Positions 1 through 8,984 of a stretch of 64,000 nucleotides of DNA are shown here, one piece after another; within the stretch, counting starts at the first letter, position 1, and the number at the start of each line of letters is the position of its first letter. The notes below the pieces were generated by a model, which was given only the letters and a program-made list of their open reading frames with translations, had not been told where the DNA came from and made no database searches. Source of the DNA: Bacillus ectoiniformans. GTDB lineage: Bacteria; Bacillota; Bacilli; Bacillales; Domibacillaceae. The stretch spans positions 62,001 to 126,000 of the forward strand of contig NZ_JAFBES010000007.1 of the NCBI RefSeq assembly GCF_016908875.1, read 5' to 3'. Made by a program: the position numbers and the translations under genes.

Positions 1-115
1 GTAAAATAGATTGAAAACGAGGATCGAATATTACTTTTTTCTATAGATTGGGTTAATATTTCAATAAAATAGAAACGAGTAAGCCGGAAGATTTATTTTT
101 ATTAAATTAGAGGAA

Positions 116-146
116 TTTAACAAAAATCCGCTATTTCCGATATAAT
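116..146 (+). promoter_or_regulatory. candidate promoter of the lipoprotein gene
   Basis: A perfect TATAAT at 141-146 lies about 33 bases before the start codon, with a poor -35 (TTTAAC, 116-121) at a long 19-base spacing. The overlapping TCCGATAT with TAAC 14 bases upstream also resembles a degenerate sigma-D site. Bases 1-115 are AT-rich and show nothing else. Confidence 0.4.
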
Positions 147-179
147 GTCTATATATCTTAGTACAAGGGAGATAATGGG

Positions 180-1073
180 ATGAGAAAGCTGTTAATCATA
201 CTGGCCGGTGCTCTTGTTTTACTAGCAGCGGGCTGCTCTTCGTCACCGTACGATGAGAAGATGAAATCAGGTCTAGAGGCGATGAAGGAGGAGCGTTATC
301 AGGATGCTGTTTCAGCCTATGAGGAAGCCTTAGAAGCAGAAGAAACGAATGAAGCGAAACAGTCAGCTGCTGCCGCTAAACATATGGCAAAAGCACGTGA
401 TGACTATGCTAAAGGAAACTATAAGCAATCCATGAAATCGGCTAAAAAAGTGATGAATGATAAAAGTAAGGCTGAAGCAGTTAAAACAGTGAAACCGCAA
501 GCTAAACGCCTATATAGCTTAGCTAAAAAAGCTGGGGGACAAATAGCGGAAGTAGAAGAAGAACTGCAGCGAGGCAAGGATCTGTTAGCTGCTGGCAAGT
601 ATCAAGAAGCGGAGGAAGCGTTTACCTCGATTTCTAGGAAAGACTTAGGGAAAGGTGACGGACAAAAGGTAGTAGATGAAGCTGCCCGTCTGATGGAGGA
701 AGCGAAGGATCAGGAGCTGGACGAAGCGGCGAAGAAGCCGGTTGAAAAACCAGTGACTCCTAAAAGTGATATCAAGAAACCAGCTGACAGCTTAGAACCG
801 TTTATGCCTGTAGAGCCGGGACGTGAAGAAGAAGGGCAAGAGAATGATCAGCCCTTAACGATTGCCCAATCAGAGCAGTTAGTTAGTGAGTACCTGGCGA
901 TTACAGAACCGAATGTGCAGGTGCGCTATGACCATTCTGAAAACGGTGATTACATCATTCAAGTATATGAAATGGTGATTGATAATCCGGATACTGGAGA
1001 AGGTCATTCCGCTACCTGGGGCTGGTATGGAGTGAATCCGCGAACTAAAGAAATATATGAGGCTTTTCAATAA
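180..1073 (+). CDS. exported lipoprotein with TPR-like helical repeats
   Basis: A 297-aa predicted lipoprotein. Residues 1-19 form a lipoprotein signal ending in the lipobox LAAGC, so Cys19 should be lipidated and the protein held on the outer face of the membrane. Residues 24-190 are charged and helical, with three TPR-like helix pairs (EERYQDAVSAYEEALEAEE, KGNYKQSMKSAKKV, AAGKYQEAEEAFTSI). A Pro/Lys/Glu linker (about 195-225) leads to a C-terminal domain of about 80 aa rich in Tyr, Trp and Gly that I cannot name. The ATG at 180 follows AGGGAGA by a good distance. It is monocistronic: a terminator follows at once and the next gene is convergent. The function is unknown. Confidence 0.85.
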   Translation: MRKLLIILAGALVLLAAGCSSSPYDEKMKSGLEAMKEERYQDAVSAYEEALEAEETNEAKQSAAAAKHMAKARDDYAKGNYKQSMKSAKKVMNDKSKAEAVKTVKPQAKRLYSLAKKAGGQIAEVEEELQRGKDLLAAGKYQEAEEAFTSISRKDLGKGDGQKVVDEAARLMEEAKDQELDEAAKKPVEKPVTPKSDIKKPADSLEPFMPVEPGREEEGQENDQPLTIAQSEQLVSEYLAITEPNVQVRYDHSENGDYIIQVYEMVIDNPDTGEGHSATWGWYGVNPRTKEIYEAFQ

Positions 1074-1076
1074 AAA

Positions 1077-1115
1077 ATGAGCGTCTGCATTCATCTGCGG
1101 ACGCTCATCTTTTTG
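1077..1115. terminator. bidirectional terminator
   Basis: ATGAGCGTCTGCA pairs with TGCGGACGCTCAT (one mismatch), with an A-run on the left and a T-run on the right. It serves the lipoprotein gene on the plus strand and the convergent protease gene on the minus strand. Confidence 0.85.
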
Positions 1116-1128
1116 CATTCGTGATTTC

Positions 1129-2463
1129 TTACGGCTGAATGCCAGCGAAGATTAAATCATTTTCATCAATCAGCCCGTCTCCGTTTAGATCTTCTTCTAA
1201 ATCGTTGACGTCAATCATACCATCTCCGTTGATATCTTCAACTGTTGGTAGTTCTTCATCCTCTGAAGGTGTTTCTTCCTCAATTATTTCTTCTTCAACT
1301 GGCGGTTCTTCATAGCTTTCTTCATAATCTGCCGGTGCGTCATAGGAGTCATCGTAACTTTCGTCATATTCTTCATCATACGTTTCGTCTTCATTATATT
1401 CTTCTTCATAAGTTTCGCTGTCTTCGTATTCCTCGCCGTACTCCTCTTCCGTCCATTCGTCAGGCACGTCATAGTAGTCATAGGATTCCTCATCACTATA
1501 CTCTCCGCCGTCAAAATAAGCTTCATCATCCCAGAACTCTTGATAATAAAGCCCGCCGTTGTCGTTGTAGAATAGAGAATAAAGTTCTTCTTCTGTAAGA
1601 GGGTTTTTAATCCACCCTTGAATCATTTCGTTGATATCTTTCATTGGAATACTGAATCCAATCGCATCTTGCCCATTCATTTTTGCGGAATTGATAGCAA
1701 GGACCTTTCCGCTTTTTTTAGAAACGAGAGGACCGCCGCTACTTCCGGGTGCGATGGCTGCAGACGTTTGATAGATGCCGTCATAGGAGCGGCTGCCAAT
1801 AAAGAAGCTGCGGTCAACTCCAGTAATGTAGCCGAACGTCGCCGTATTTTCCAGCGCAAGCGGACTGCCTAGTGCAATGACTTCTTCCCCAACTTTGGCT
1901 TTACTGCTTTTCTCGGCTTGAAGCGGCGTTTTTCCTGCCAGTGCGGCCACGCGAATGACAGCTACATCGGTGTTGTTGGAATAGCCGATGATCTTCCCGC
2001 TGTGTTCTTTTCCTGCAAGGTCTTTAACTGTCACAGAAGTTGCCCCTTCCACGACGTGGGCATTCGTGACGACATCACCCTTTTTATTGATAAGAAATCC
2101 TGAGCCCTGGCTGCCATCCGCAAAAATCGTGTACACTTTCTTTTGGGTATCGGCAATAATTTCTGTGAGCGCTTTTTGCTCTTCTTTGGTCAGGTCTTTA
2201 GGAGGTGCGACGACTTGTTTTATAACTGTTGGGGGAGGTGCAGGCTCTTCTTTCTTCACTTGAGTAGGAGAGATGGCAGTTTTAGCTTCTTCCTTCCCGG
2301 TTTGTTGAAACATATACACAATGGCTCCGCTAAATGCAATAATACTGATTATGCATACTCCTAGCAAAACGCGAAATAAATTTCCTTTTTTCTTTTTTGA
2401 ACCACAGCCGGAGCAGAATCTAGTCTGTTCTCCCATCTCGGTTCCGCATCTAGGGCAATACAA
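1129..2463 (-). CDS. zinc-ribbon, membrane-anchored HtrA-like serine protease with calcium-loop tail
   Basis: The order is an N-terminal zinc ribbon (CPRCG at residue 3, CSGCG near 17), a basic patch, one transmembrane segment (about 32-52), a Pro-rich linker and a trypsin-like S1C domain (about 105-285). The catalytic triad is visible as His in AHVV (about 134), Asp in NTDVAV (about 164) and Ser in GSSGGP (about 241), so it should be active. No PDZ domain follows. Instead there is a very acidic Glu/Asp/Tyr tail (about 305-400) and two EF-hand or dockerin-like loops at the C-terminus (DINGDGMIDVNDL, DLNGDGLIDENDL). The start is best put at the TTG at 2463, 5 bases after GAGGTGG, giving an MYCPRCG start; the GTG at 2472 lies inside that ribosome site. 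The likely role is extracytoplasmic proteolysis or a calcium-responsive stress function (inference). Confidence 0.85.
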   Translation of the reverse strand: MYCPRCGTEMGEQTRFCSGCGSKKKKGNLFRVLLGVCIISIIAFSGAIVYMFQQTGKEEAKTAISPTQVKKEEPAPPPTVIKQVVAPPKDLTKEEQKALTEIIADTQKKVYTIFADGSQGSGFLINKKGDVVTNAHVVEGATSVTVKDLAGKEHSGKIIGYSNNTDVAVIRVAALAGKTPLQAEKSSKAKVGEEVIALGSPLALENTATFGYITGVDRSFFIGSRSYDGIYQTSAAIAPGSSGGPLVSKKSGKVLAINSAKMNGQDAIGFSIPMKDINEMIQGWIKNPLTEEELYSLFYNDNGGLYYQEFWDDEAYFDGGEYSDEESYDYYDVPDEWTEEEYGEEYEDSETYEEEYNEDETYDEEYDESYDDSYDAPADYEESYEEPPVEEEIIEEETPSEDEELPTVEDINGDGMIDVNDLEEDLNGDGLIDENDLIFAGIQP

Positions 2464-2603
2464 TAGAACCACCTCGAATCTAGTAATTAAGTATTATTTT
2501 ATAATATATTCCGAAAAATGTCACCGAGTGTTTATTTATTTTAAGGTGGTATTTAGGAGGCTTTTGTAGGGAGGAAAAGAGGCAGGCACAAGCTTCATTA
2601 TAT

Positions 2604-2637
2604 AAAAAAAGCTGCCGAGGATTTCATCTCGACAGCT
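2604..2637 (-). terminator. terminator of the AGCS symporter gene
   Basis: On the minus strand AGCTGTCGAG pairs with CTCGGCAGCT (one wobble) and is followed by seven Ts. Confidence 0.85.
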
Positions 2638-2651
2638 GAAGCTGAAATGGA

Positions 2652-4055
2652 TCAGCTTGCTTTTCTTTGTTCTTGTTTAAACTGTTTGCTTTGGAAGTAG
2701 CTGTTTGTTTCTTTCACAATCACTTTATAAAGCAATAGAATACCAATTAAGTTTGGAATCATCATTAATGCGTTCGCCATATCTGCGAAAGCCCAAACCG
2801 TTGTCAGGCTGGCGATGGCGCCAATTCCTGTTGCTGCTACATACACAATACGATAAGCGTTAATAAACTTTAAACCTGCAAGGTATTCGAAGCATTTCTC
2901 TCCGTATACATACCACCCTACAATAGTAGAAAAGCCGAAGAAAATAACAGAAAGAGAAACGATCCATTCACCAAAACCGCCAAGCACAGAACCAAACGCG
3001 GCAGTCGTCAATGCGCCGCCCTCAAGGCTCGCATCATGGGCAACTCCAGAAAGAGCTCCGCCTGTTGGATCCCAGAAACCTGTCATTAAAAGAACAAGCC
3101 CAGTCATTGTACAAACAATTAGTGTAACGATAAATGTACCTGTCATTGCTACCAATGCTTGTTTAACAGGGTGATCTGCACGTGCGTTTCCTGCGATTAA
3201 AGCGGCCGTACCTAAACCAGCCTCATTAGAGAAGATTCCGCGAGAAACTCCGTTACGAATCGCTTCTGCCACCATCACACCGGCAAAGCCACCAACAGCT
3301 GAGATAGGGGAGAAAGCATATTCAAAAATTAATTGGAAAGAAGGGATAATTAGATCATAATTCATGCCAATAATTAATAAAGACCCACCGATATATAGGA
3401 AAGCCATGATTGGAACGAAGAATCCAGCCACAGTACTAATTCTTTGAAGTCCGCCAAAAATGATCATCGCTGTTAAGACAACAAGAATTCCACCTGTGAT
3501 CCATCCATTAATGCCAAGGAAATTCGACATAACATCAGCAATTGTATTGGACTGAACACTGTTGCCTATTCCTAATGCGGCAAAGGCACCGAAGAAAGCG
3601 AAAGCGACAGCCAGCCATTTAAATTTACGTCCAAGACCACGTTCTATGTAATACATCGGACCGCCTGAATATTCTCCATTTGCATTTTTTACACGATATT
3701 TCATGGCTAAAAGGGCTTCAGCATATTTCGTTGCCATTCCCAGTAAACCTACGACCCACATCCAGAAAATCGCTCCAGGACCGCCAAGTGTAATGGCTGT
3801 TGCTACCCCTGCAATGTTACCGTTTCCAATTGTGGCTGCAAGAGCTGTCATTAATGCCTTAAAGTTACTAACATCACCTTCTGCTTTCGCATCCTCTTCA
3901 TTTTCTTTAGAAAAAGCTAGTTTGAATGCGTACAGCAAACGATGAAACTGCAAACCTTTTAGAAGAAAGGTGAGAAATAAGCCGGTACCGACTAGGAGTA
4001 TTAAACTTGGAGTCCCCCATAGTACGCCGTTGATCTTCTGCAAAACTTCTAACAT
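2652..4055 (-). CDS. sodium:alanine/amino-acid symporter (AGCS family)
   Basis: A 467-aa polytopic membrane protein of the alanine/glycine:cation symporter family (AlsT/DagA type), which couples amino-acid uptake to Na+ or H+. Family landmarks are the N-terminal stretch AALAATIGNGNIAGVATAIT, the motif MATKYAEALLAMKYR, GGPMYYIERGLG after the loop NANGEYS, and ISRGIFSNEAGLG-like residues (VSRGIFSNEAGLGTA) in the middle. Length is normal for the family and about ten hydrophobic segments are seen. It is monocistronic with its own terminator. A perfect CcpA (cre) site at 4229-4242 lies upstream, so carbon catabolite control is likely. Whether alanine, glycine or glutamine is the substrate cannot be told from sequence. 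Confidence 0.92.
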   Translation of the reverse strand: MLEVLQKINGVLWGTPSLILLVGTGLFLTFLLKGLQFHRLLYAFKLAFSKENEEDAKAEGDVSNFKALMTALAATIGNGNIAGVATAITLGGPGAIFWMWVVGLLGMATKYAEALLAMKYRVKNANGEYSGGPMYYIERGLGRKFKWLAVAFAFFGAFAALGIGNSVQSNTIADVMSNFLGINGWITGGILVVLTAMIIFGGLQRISTVAGFFVPIMAFLYIGGSLLIIGMNYDLIIPSFQLIFEYAFSPISAVGGFAGVMVAEAIRNGVSRGIFSNEAGLGTAALIAGNARADHPVKQALVAMTGTFIVTLIVCTMTGLVLLMTGFWDPTGGALSGVAHDASLEGGALTTAAFGSVLGGFGEWIVSLSVIFFGFSTIVGWYVYGEKCFEYLAGLKFINAYRIVYVAATGIGAIASLTTVWAFADMANALMMIPNLIGILLLYKVIVKETNSYFQSKQFKQEQRKAS

Positions 4056-4228
4056 GTTACATCCTCCTTGTTTGATCTTCTTGGTGTAACTGAAACTGTT
4101 CCTTTTCTAAGAAGCTAGACCGTCACAATGAAGCAGTAAATGTAAAGAAAACGGCAATTATATAATAGAACAGTTCGCTGTTGATTATTTTTCTTGGTGT
4201 AAAGGATTCAATGATGCTCCCCTTTTTT

Positions 4229-4242
4229 TGGAAGCGGTTTCA
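4229..4242. promoter_or_regulatory. cre site (CcpA operator), agcS side
   Basis: TGGAAGCGGTTTCA matches the catabolite-responsive-element consensus TGNAARCGNWWNCA at every position. It lies about 175 bases before the symporter start, so CcpA probably represses that gene when glucose is present. Direction of effect is inference. Confidence 0.75.
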
Positions 4243-4503
4243 AATCGAATCTATTATTATTTTAACATGTGAAAATAAAACGACAATTGTCTAAAGGATA
4301 AAACAGACTGAACGGTTTTTGTGAAAACACACAAGAAAAATCTTTTTTATTATAGCAATCAGCTAAAAAAATGTCATAAAAAATTTAGAAGTTGTAAAAT
4401 TAGCAAAATTACAACCCTTTAAACATTGAAATTAAAACACGTATGATGATAAAAAAATTTTACAAAATGTTCGTAATTAAAGAAATGCAGGAGCCATACC
4501 AAT

Positions 4504-4517
4504 TGTAAGCGTTAACA
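4504..4517. promoter_or_regulatory. cre site (CcpA operator), serC side
   Basis: TGTAAGCGTTAACA matches TGNAARCGNWWNCA perfectly. It lies about 45 bases upstream of the serC -35 box, roughly 80-95 bases before the expected transcript start. In the family such upstream placement is typical of activation by CcpA (as in ackA and pta of B. subtilis), so glucose may raise serine synthesis. Confidence 0.7.
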
Positions 4518-4562
4518 AAATTGCAGATTTCAAATAAGTATGAATTGTTCACTCTCTTCCTC

Positions 4563-4591
4563 TTGATATGTGGTAGTTTATAATTTATAAT
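4563..4591 (+). promoter_or_regulatory. sigma-A promoter of serC-serA
   Basis: TTGATA (4563-4568), exactly 17 bases, then TATAAT (4586-4591). The expected start is near 4598, leaving a leader of about 57 bases. Confidence 0.75.
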
Positions 4592-4654
4592 TCATGAATA
4601 TTATTAAAGTATAAATTTTCAGAAATAACATCAAATACGAATGAGGGTGAAAAC

Positions 4655-5770
4655 GTGGAAAGAGTGTATAATTTTTCAGCGGGACCGTCAATGCTGCCGT
4701 TGCCAGTACTTGAAAAAGCTCAGAAAGAATTAGTGAATTATGCCGATTCTGGCATGTCTGTGATGGAACTTAGCCATCGTTCGGGTTTATTTACAGAGAT
4801 CATCACAAAAGCGGAAGAGCTTTTAAGAGAACTGATGTCGATCCCGGAAAATTATAAAGTGCTATTTATTCAAGGTGGAGCTTCCCAGCAATTTGCAATG
4901 ATCCCAATGAACTTATTGGCGAAAAGCAAAAAAGCTGACTACGTGAACACAGGTTCATGGTCTAAGAAAGCGATCAAAGAAGCGAAGAAATACGGGGATG
5001 TTCGAGTGATTGCGTCTTCAGAGGATGAAAATTTCAGCTATATCCCTGCCATTGATGCAAGCATGATTGATCCTGAAGCCGATTATGTACATATTACAAC
5101 GAACAATACAATAGAAGGAACTCGTTTTGTAGATATTCCTGATACGGGCGATGTTCCATTAGTGGCAGACATGTCATCTAATATTCTTTCAGAAGAAGTG
5201 AATGTTTCCAAGTTTGGATTGATCTATGCAGGTGCGCAGAAAAATATCGGTCCTGCTGGTTTAACGGTCGTTATTATTCGCGAAGATTTAATTGGCCAAG
5301 CATCTGACAGCTGTCCAACGATGCTTGATTACAAGACTCATAGCGAAAGCGGATCCCTTTACAACACGCCGCCAACGTACGGCATCTATATGGCTAAGCT
5401 TGTTTTTGAATGGCTGAAGGAGCTCGGCGGACTGAAAGAGATGGAGAAAATCAATCGTCAAAAAGCGGAGCTATTATACAGCTACCTTAAAGAGTCAGAG
5501 ATGTTCTCTTCTCCTGTGAGAAAAGACAGCCGCTCATTAATGAATATTCCATTCGTATCACCGTCTGATGAGCTAGACGCAGCCTTTGTGAAAGAAGCAA
5601 AAGCAGCAGGTTTAGAAACGTTAAAAGGTCACCGTTCAGTCGGCGGAATGCGTGCTAGTATCTATAATGCGATGCCAGTAGAAGGCGTTGAGGCGTTAGT
5701 AGAGTTTATGAAGCAATTTGAAAGCAAACATGCAGAAAAAAGGGGAGAAACAACAAGTGTACACAATTAA
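4655..5770 (+). CDS. serC: phosphoserine aminotransferase
   Basis: A 371-aa class V aminotransferase that converts 3-phosphohydroxypyruvate and glutamate to phosphoserine, the second step of serine synthesis, using PLP. Seen: the N-terminal signature [22 protein letters not shown] in the phosphate-binding region, the PLP lysine in [11 protein letters not shown] (about residue 195), and the C-terminal [17 protein letters not shown]. The start is GTG at 4655 behind GAGGGTG. The last dozen residues (after [10 protein letters not shown]) are an extension beyond the usual end and overlap the start of serA, which suggests translational coupling. The pair is driven by the promoter at 4563-4591 with a cre upstream. 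Confidence 0.96.
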   Translation: MERVYNFSAGPSMLPLPVLEKAQKELVNYADSGMSVMELSHRSGLFTEIITKAEELLRELMSIPENYKVLFIQGGASQQFAMIPMNLLAKSKKADYVNTGSWSKKAIKEAKKYGDVRVIASSEDENFSYIPAIDASMIDPEADYVHITTNNTIEGTRFVDIPDTGDVPLVADMSSNILSEEVNVSKFGLIYAGAQKNIGPAGLTVVIIREDLIGQASDSCPTMLDYKTHSESGSLYNTPPTYGIYMAKLVFEWLKELGGLKEMEKINRQKAELLYSYLKESEMFSSPVRKDSRSLMNIPFVSPSDELDAAFVKEAKAAGLETLKGHRSVGGMRASIYNAMPVEGVEALVEFMKQFESKHAEKRGETTSVHN

Positions 5771-6932
5771 AACATTAAACAACATCGCAGACTGCGGTTT
5801 AAACGTATTTAATAATGAGAACTACACAGTGGATAATGACAGCCAAAGCCCGGATGGTATTTTGCTTCGCAGCTTTAATATGCATGATATGACGCTTGAT
5901 AATAATGTAAAAGCGATTGCTCGTGCGGGAGCTGGCGTCAACAATATTCCTGTAGCTGAATACACTGAGCGAGGCGTCGTTGTATTTAATACTCCTGGTG
6001 CTAATGCCAACGCGGTAAAAGAATTAGTTCTGACAACAATTATGGCTTCTTCTAGAAATCTATTCGCTGGTGTTGAGTGGACGAAATCTCTTCAAGATCA
6101 AGGCGATAATATTCCGAAGCTTGTTGAAGCGGGTAAAAAACAGTTTGTCGGAAAAGAAATCAAAGGGAAAACGCTAGGTGTTATCGGCCTTGGAGCGATC
6201 GGCGCGCTTGTGGCCAACGATGCACTGGACTTAGATATGGATGTTATGGGGTTTGATCCATTTATCTCTGTTGATACGGCATGGAACCTGTCTCGCAATG
6301 TTCAGCGTGCGATGACGATTGAGCAGCTTTTTGCTAATTGTGATTATATTACAGTCCATGTTCCTTTAACGGATAAAACAAAAGGAATGTTCAATAAAGA
6401 AACATTTGAGATCATGAAGCCTGGCGTACATATTTTGAATTTCTCACGCGGTGAGCTTGTGAATGAAACAGATATGGCAGCAGCGATCGAAAGCGGTAAA
6501 GTGGGCAAGTATATCACTGACTTCCCAAACGAAAATATTTTGAAAATGAAAAACGTCATTCCGATTCCACACTTAGGTGCGTCTACAAAAGAATCAGAAG
6601 AAAACTGCGCATTAATGGCTGCACGCCAAATTAAAGAGTTTTTAGAAACAGGAAACATTCGTAACTCTGTGAACTTTGCGAACGTAGAGCTTCCTTATGT
6701 AGGTAAGAAACGTGTGACAGTGTTTCATAAAAACATCCCGAACATGGTCGGACAAATTACTGCGGCTCTTGCCAATTACAGCTTAAACATTGCCGATATG
6801 ATGAACAGAAGTAAAGGTGAATACGCCTATACGATGATCGACATCGATAATAAAGTAAACGGCGAAGTGATTCCAGGCTTAAAAGCTAATATTAGTGAAA
6901 TTCCTGGTGTAGTAACAGTACGAGTTATTTAA
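5757..6932 (+). CDS. serA: D-3-phosphoglycerate dehydrogenase
   Basis: Oxidises 3-phosphoglycerate to phosphohydroxypyruvate with NAD+, the first step of serine synthesis. The 391-aa protein has the substrate domain with [10 protein letters not shown], the NAD fold with [12 protein letters not shown] (about residues 138-149), the catalytic Arg in [10 protein letters not shown], and the His in PHLGAST. A C-terminal ACT domain (from [16 protein letters not shown]) fits serine feedback. It is the short form (about 390 aa, no intervening ASB domain), not the 525-aa form of B. subtilis. The start is GTG at 5757, nine bases after AGGGGAG. The reading frame extends back to 5718 but those residues lie inside serC. 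It overlaps the serC stop by 14 bases. The order serC-serA in one operon is a common arrangement. Confidence 0.95.
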   Translation: MYTIKTLNNIADCGLNVFNNENYTVDNDSQSPDGILLRSFNMHDMTLDNNVKAIARAGAGVNNIPVAEYTERGVVVFNTPGANANAVKELVLTTIMASSRNLFAGVEWTKSLQDQGDNIPKLVEAGKKQFVGKEIKGKTLGVIGLGAIGALVANDALDLDMDVMGFDPFISVDTAWNLSRNVQRAMTIEQLFANCDYITVHVPLTDKTKGMFNKETFEIMKPGVHILNFSRGELVNETDMAAAIESGKVGKYITDFPNENILKMKNVIPIPHLGASTKESEENCALMAARQIKEFLETGNIRNSVNFANVELPYVGKKRVTVFHKNIPNMVGQITAALANYSLNIADMMNRSKGEYAYTMIDIDNKVNGEVIPGLKANISEIPGVVTVRVI

Positions 6933-6941
6933 TAAGGTCAG

Positions 6942-6986
6942 AAAGCCCGGCCCATTCCATACTTTTGGAATAAGCCGGGCTTTTTT
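6942..6986 (+). terminator. terminator of serC-serA
   Basis: AAAGCCCGGC pairs with GCCGGGCTTT, with an inner ATTCCA/TGGAAT stem, followed by a T-run. Confidence 0.9.
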
Positions 6987-7064
6987 CTTTCGAAAAAGAG
7001 CAGTTCGTCCAAATAACAACCCGATTCCAACAGAGTATTTAACGTATATGTAGCTGTTTTAGGC

Positions 7065-7178
7065 TCTAACGGCGGCTTTGGTGTTTCTAACGGCGTAAAG
7101 CGACAATCTAACGGCGGCTTTTCAAATTCTAACGGCGAAAACCCAATTCTACCGGAGATTCCTGAATTTCTAATCGGA
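7065..7178 (-). repeat. 21-bp-phased repeat array, type A (array 1)
   Basis: Six units with the core TCTAACGGCG on the plus strand (CGCCGTTAGA on the minus strand) begin at 7065, 7086, 7107, 7128, 7148 and 7169, so spacing is 21, 21, 21, 20, 21. The filler between cores is unrelated. The last two units are decayed (TCTACCGGAG, TCTAATCGG). The array fills most of the 352-base gap between serA and the SLH gene; the rest is the serA terminator and an AT-rich promoter zone. Confidence 0.8.
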
Positions 7179-7284
7179 TGTCCACTTCATTTAATGTCTC
7201 GCTATTTTTTATGCAATTATGACGAATCTCATATTGTAGAAGATTCATATATAGGATAGTTTTAACAGAGGAGGTGAGACTTAC

Positions 7285-8940
7285 ATGATTAAACGACTAT
7301 CAATCATGGTATTGACCAGTATCTTGTTATTTTCCGTTAAGGCTCAGACTGAAGCAGCTGCTCAATTTCCCGATGTGCAAAGCTATACAGCAGAGATTGG
7401 TTTCCTTGCTGATAAAAAAATTATTAACGGCTATGGGGACGGAACCTTTAAACCGCAGGAACCGGTTAGGCGGATTCAGGCGGTCCGGATGATTCTGCGG
7501 GCGCTTGGGGAACAGGATATTCAACAGGTGAAAAATCCGGGCTTTAAGGATATGCAGCCGGGAATGGATGGCTATAACGAGGTGGCCAGAGCGGTGGAGC
7601 TTGGCATTATCAGCGGGAAGCCAGATGGTACCTTTCAGCCGTTCGGCACATTAACGCGGGCGCAGATGGCGAAAATTCTAGTGAATGCTTATTCGCTAGA
7701 AGGCGGCTACAATAAAGAGTTTACAGATGTGTTTGCGAAGGATTGGCATCATTCATTTATTATGACCCTTGCAGGAAACCGAGTGACTACAGGCTATGGT
7801 GACGCAAGCTTCAGGCCGCTTAATACCATTAGCAGGGAGCATTTTGCGGTGTTTCTGTCACGTGTCCTAAATGATTCGTTTAAACCAATGGAAAGCTATA
7901 AGCAGGACCGCCATTTCGTCTATCATTTTGATATCAATGGCAAGCCGTCCACCGAGATGTATGAAGGCAGCTATAATGGAGTGGATTATTGGTTTTATAA
8001 ACAGGATGATGTCGCGGATGTACATGGTTTTCGTGAAAGCGAGACAGGCTTAGGGTATCTGTTTGCTGATGAGGAAGAAGTACCTTTACTAGCTTATCCA
8101 GTTGAATTTGGCAAAAGTTTTGAATCGAAAACGAATGATGCAGTGACAAAAAATGTAGTGACTAATGTCTATAAAGAATTAAAAACGGAAGCACGGACAT
8201 TTTATCAGGTGGTTGAAGTGACGAATAGCTTAGGCTACCGCAGCTACTATGCGCCGGGTGTGGGACTTGTAAAAATGATTCATTCAAATGGAACGGTCCA
8301 AACGGAATTGAAAGACTTGAGCTTTCGAGAAGATTATCAGAGTACGCTTCCGGCCTCTCCATCCTATTTGCCATCTGCTGGATTGATTTATTTCTATAAA
8401 AACGCAAACGGGGATACTTTGCCGTTTAGTCCGTACAAAAGTGAAATAGCGGAGCGTGCAATGGTGCAGTATCCGATCATAGGCGCTTCGTTATACAATA
8501 GTTCCAGCTGGAGAGGAATTATCCAAGTCACGGTGGAGTCGGAAGAGTTTTTGCAGCATTACGACGAATTCGATGGACTTGAAAATCTGCTGGCTGTACC
8601 AGTGAAAAAAGGAAGCACATGGAGCATCCCGGCCAATTACGGGAGTTTCAGTGAACCGCTCATTAAGAATAATCAAGGAACCGTGGTGGATGATCAAGCG
8701 AGTTATAAACTAGGCAGCTTAAACGTTTCTGACGTGGTGGTCGTAAAGAAAACGCCGCCGCCGAATTTTCCGCTGTATTTATCAGAGTTTGACTTAGACT
8801 TGTTGTTTGCGGCGAGAATCAATGATCAAAAGGTAGAAGCCCTATATAGCTATTACGGAAAAGGGCTAGGACTACTAAAGCGAGAAGCAGTTGTAGGCGG
8901 GAAAAGAATTCCACTATTTTCACTAACCGCTTTATATTAA
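7285..8940 (+). CDS. SLH-domain surface protein
   Basis: A 551-aa secreted protein. Residues 1-26 are a signal peptide ending near TEAAA. Three SLH domains follow at about 28-75 (with INGYGDGTFKPQEPV), 90-140 (ISGKPDGTFQPFGTLTRAQM) and 148-195 (TTGYGDASFRPLNTISREHF). SLH domains bind pyruvylated secondary cell wall polysaccharide, and the enzyme that makes this ligand (CsaB) is encoded at 33.6 kb. The C-terminal 350 aa have no domain I recognise; they are rich in Tyr, Val and Gly and look like beta structure. The ATG at 7285 follows GAGGAGGTGAG. The gene is alone between a repeat array and a minus-strand terminator. The function of the C-terminal part is unknown. Confidence 0.88.
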   Translation: MIKRLSIMVLTSILLFSVKAQTEAAAQFPDVQSYTAEIGFLADKKIINGYGDGTFKPQEPVRRIQAVRMILRALGEQDIQQVKNPGFKDMQPGMDGYNEVARAVELGIISGKPDGTFQPFGTLTRAQMAKILVNAYSLEGGYNKEFTDVFAKDWHHSFIMTLAGNRVTTGYGDASFRPLNTISREHFAVFLSRVLNDSFKPMESYKQDRHFVYHFDINGKPSTEMYEGSYNGVDYWFYKQDDVADVHGFRESETGLGYLFADEEEVPLLAYPVEFGKSFESKTNDAVTKNVVTNVYKELKTEARTFYQVVEVTNSLGYRSYYAPGVGLVKMIHSNGTVQTELKDLSFREDYQSTLPASPSYLPSAGLIYFYKNANGDTLPFSPYKSEIAERAMVQYPIIGASLYNSSSWRGIIQVTVESEEFLQHYDEFDGLENLLAVPVKKGSTWSIPANYGSFSEPLIKNNQGTVVDDQASYKLGSLNVSDVVVVKKTPPPNFPLYLSEFDLDLLFAARINDQKVEALYSYYGKGLGLLKREAVVGGKRIPLFSLTALY

Positions 8941-8946
8941 GGCATG

Positions 8947-8979
8947 AAAAAACCAACCAGCAACTATGTGCTGGTTGGT
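8947..8979 (-). terminator. terminator of the yknWX-like unit
   Basis: AACCAACCAGCA pairs with TGCTGGTTGGT. On the minus strand the stem is followed by TTTTTT. It also sits just after the convergent SLH gene and may work weakly for it. Confidence 0.85.
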
Positions 8980-8984
8980 CTCGA

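Larger units (their letters stand above)
4056..4654. other. 600-base divergent intergenic region, agcS/serC
   Basis: Very AT-rich. It holds two perfect cre sites (4229-4242 and 4504-4517) and a strong promoter for serC (4563-4591). I see no small gene in it. The minus-strand promoter for the symporter is not clear; one option has TTGTCG and AAAATA 17 bases apart just upstream of the first cre. Confidence 0.7.

Noticed and set aside
1245-1598. Open frames opposite and within the acidic tail of the protease gene
   Set aside because: Biased Glu/Asp/Tyr codons leave other frames open. They have no ribosome sites.
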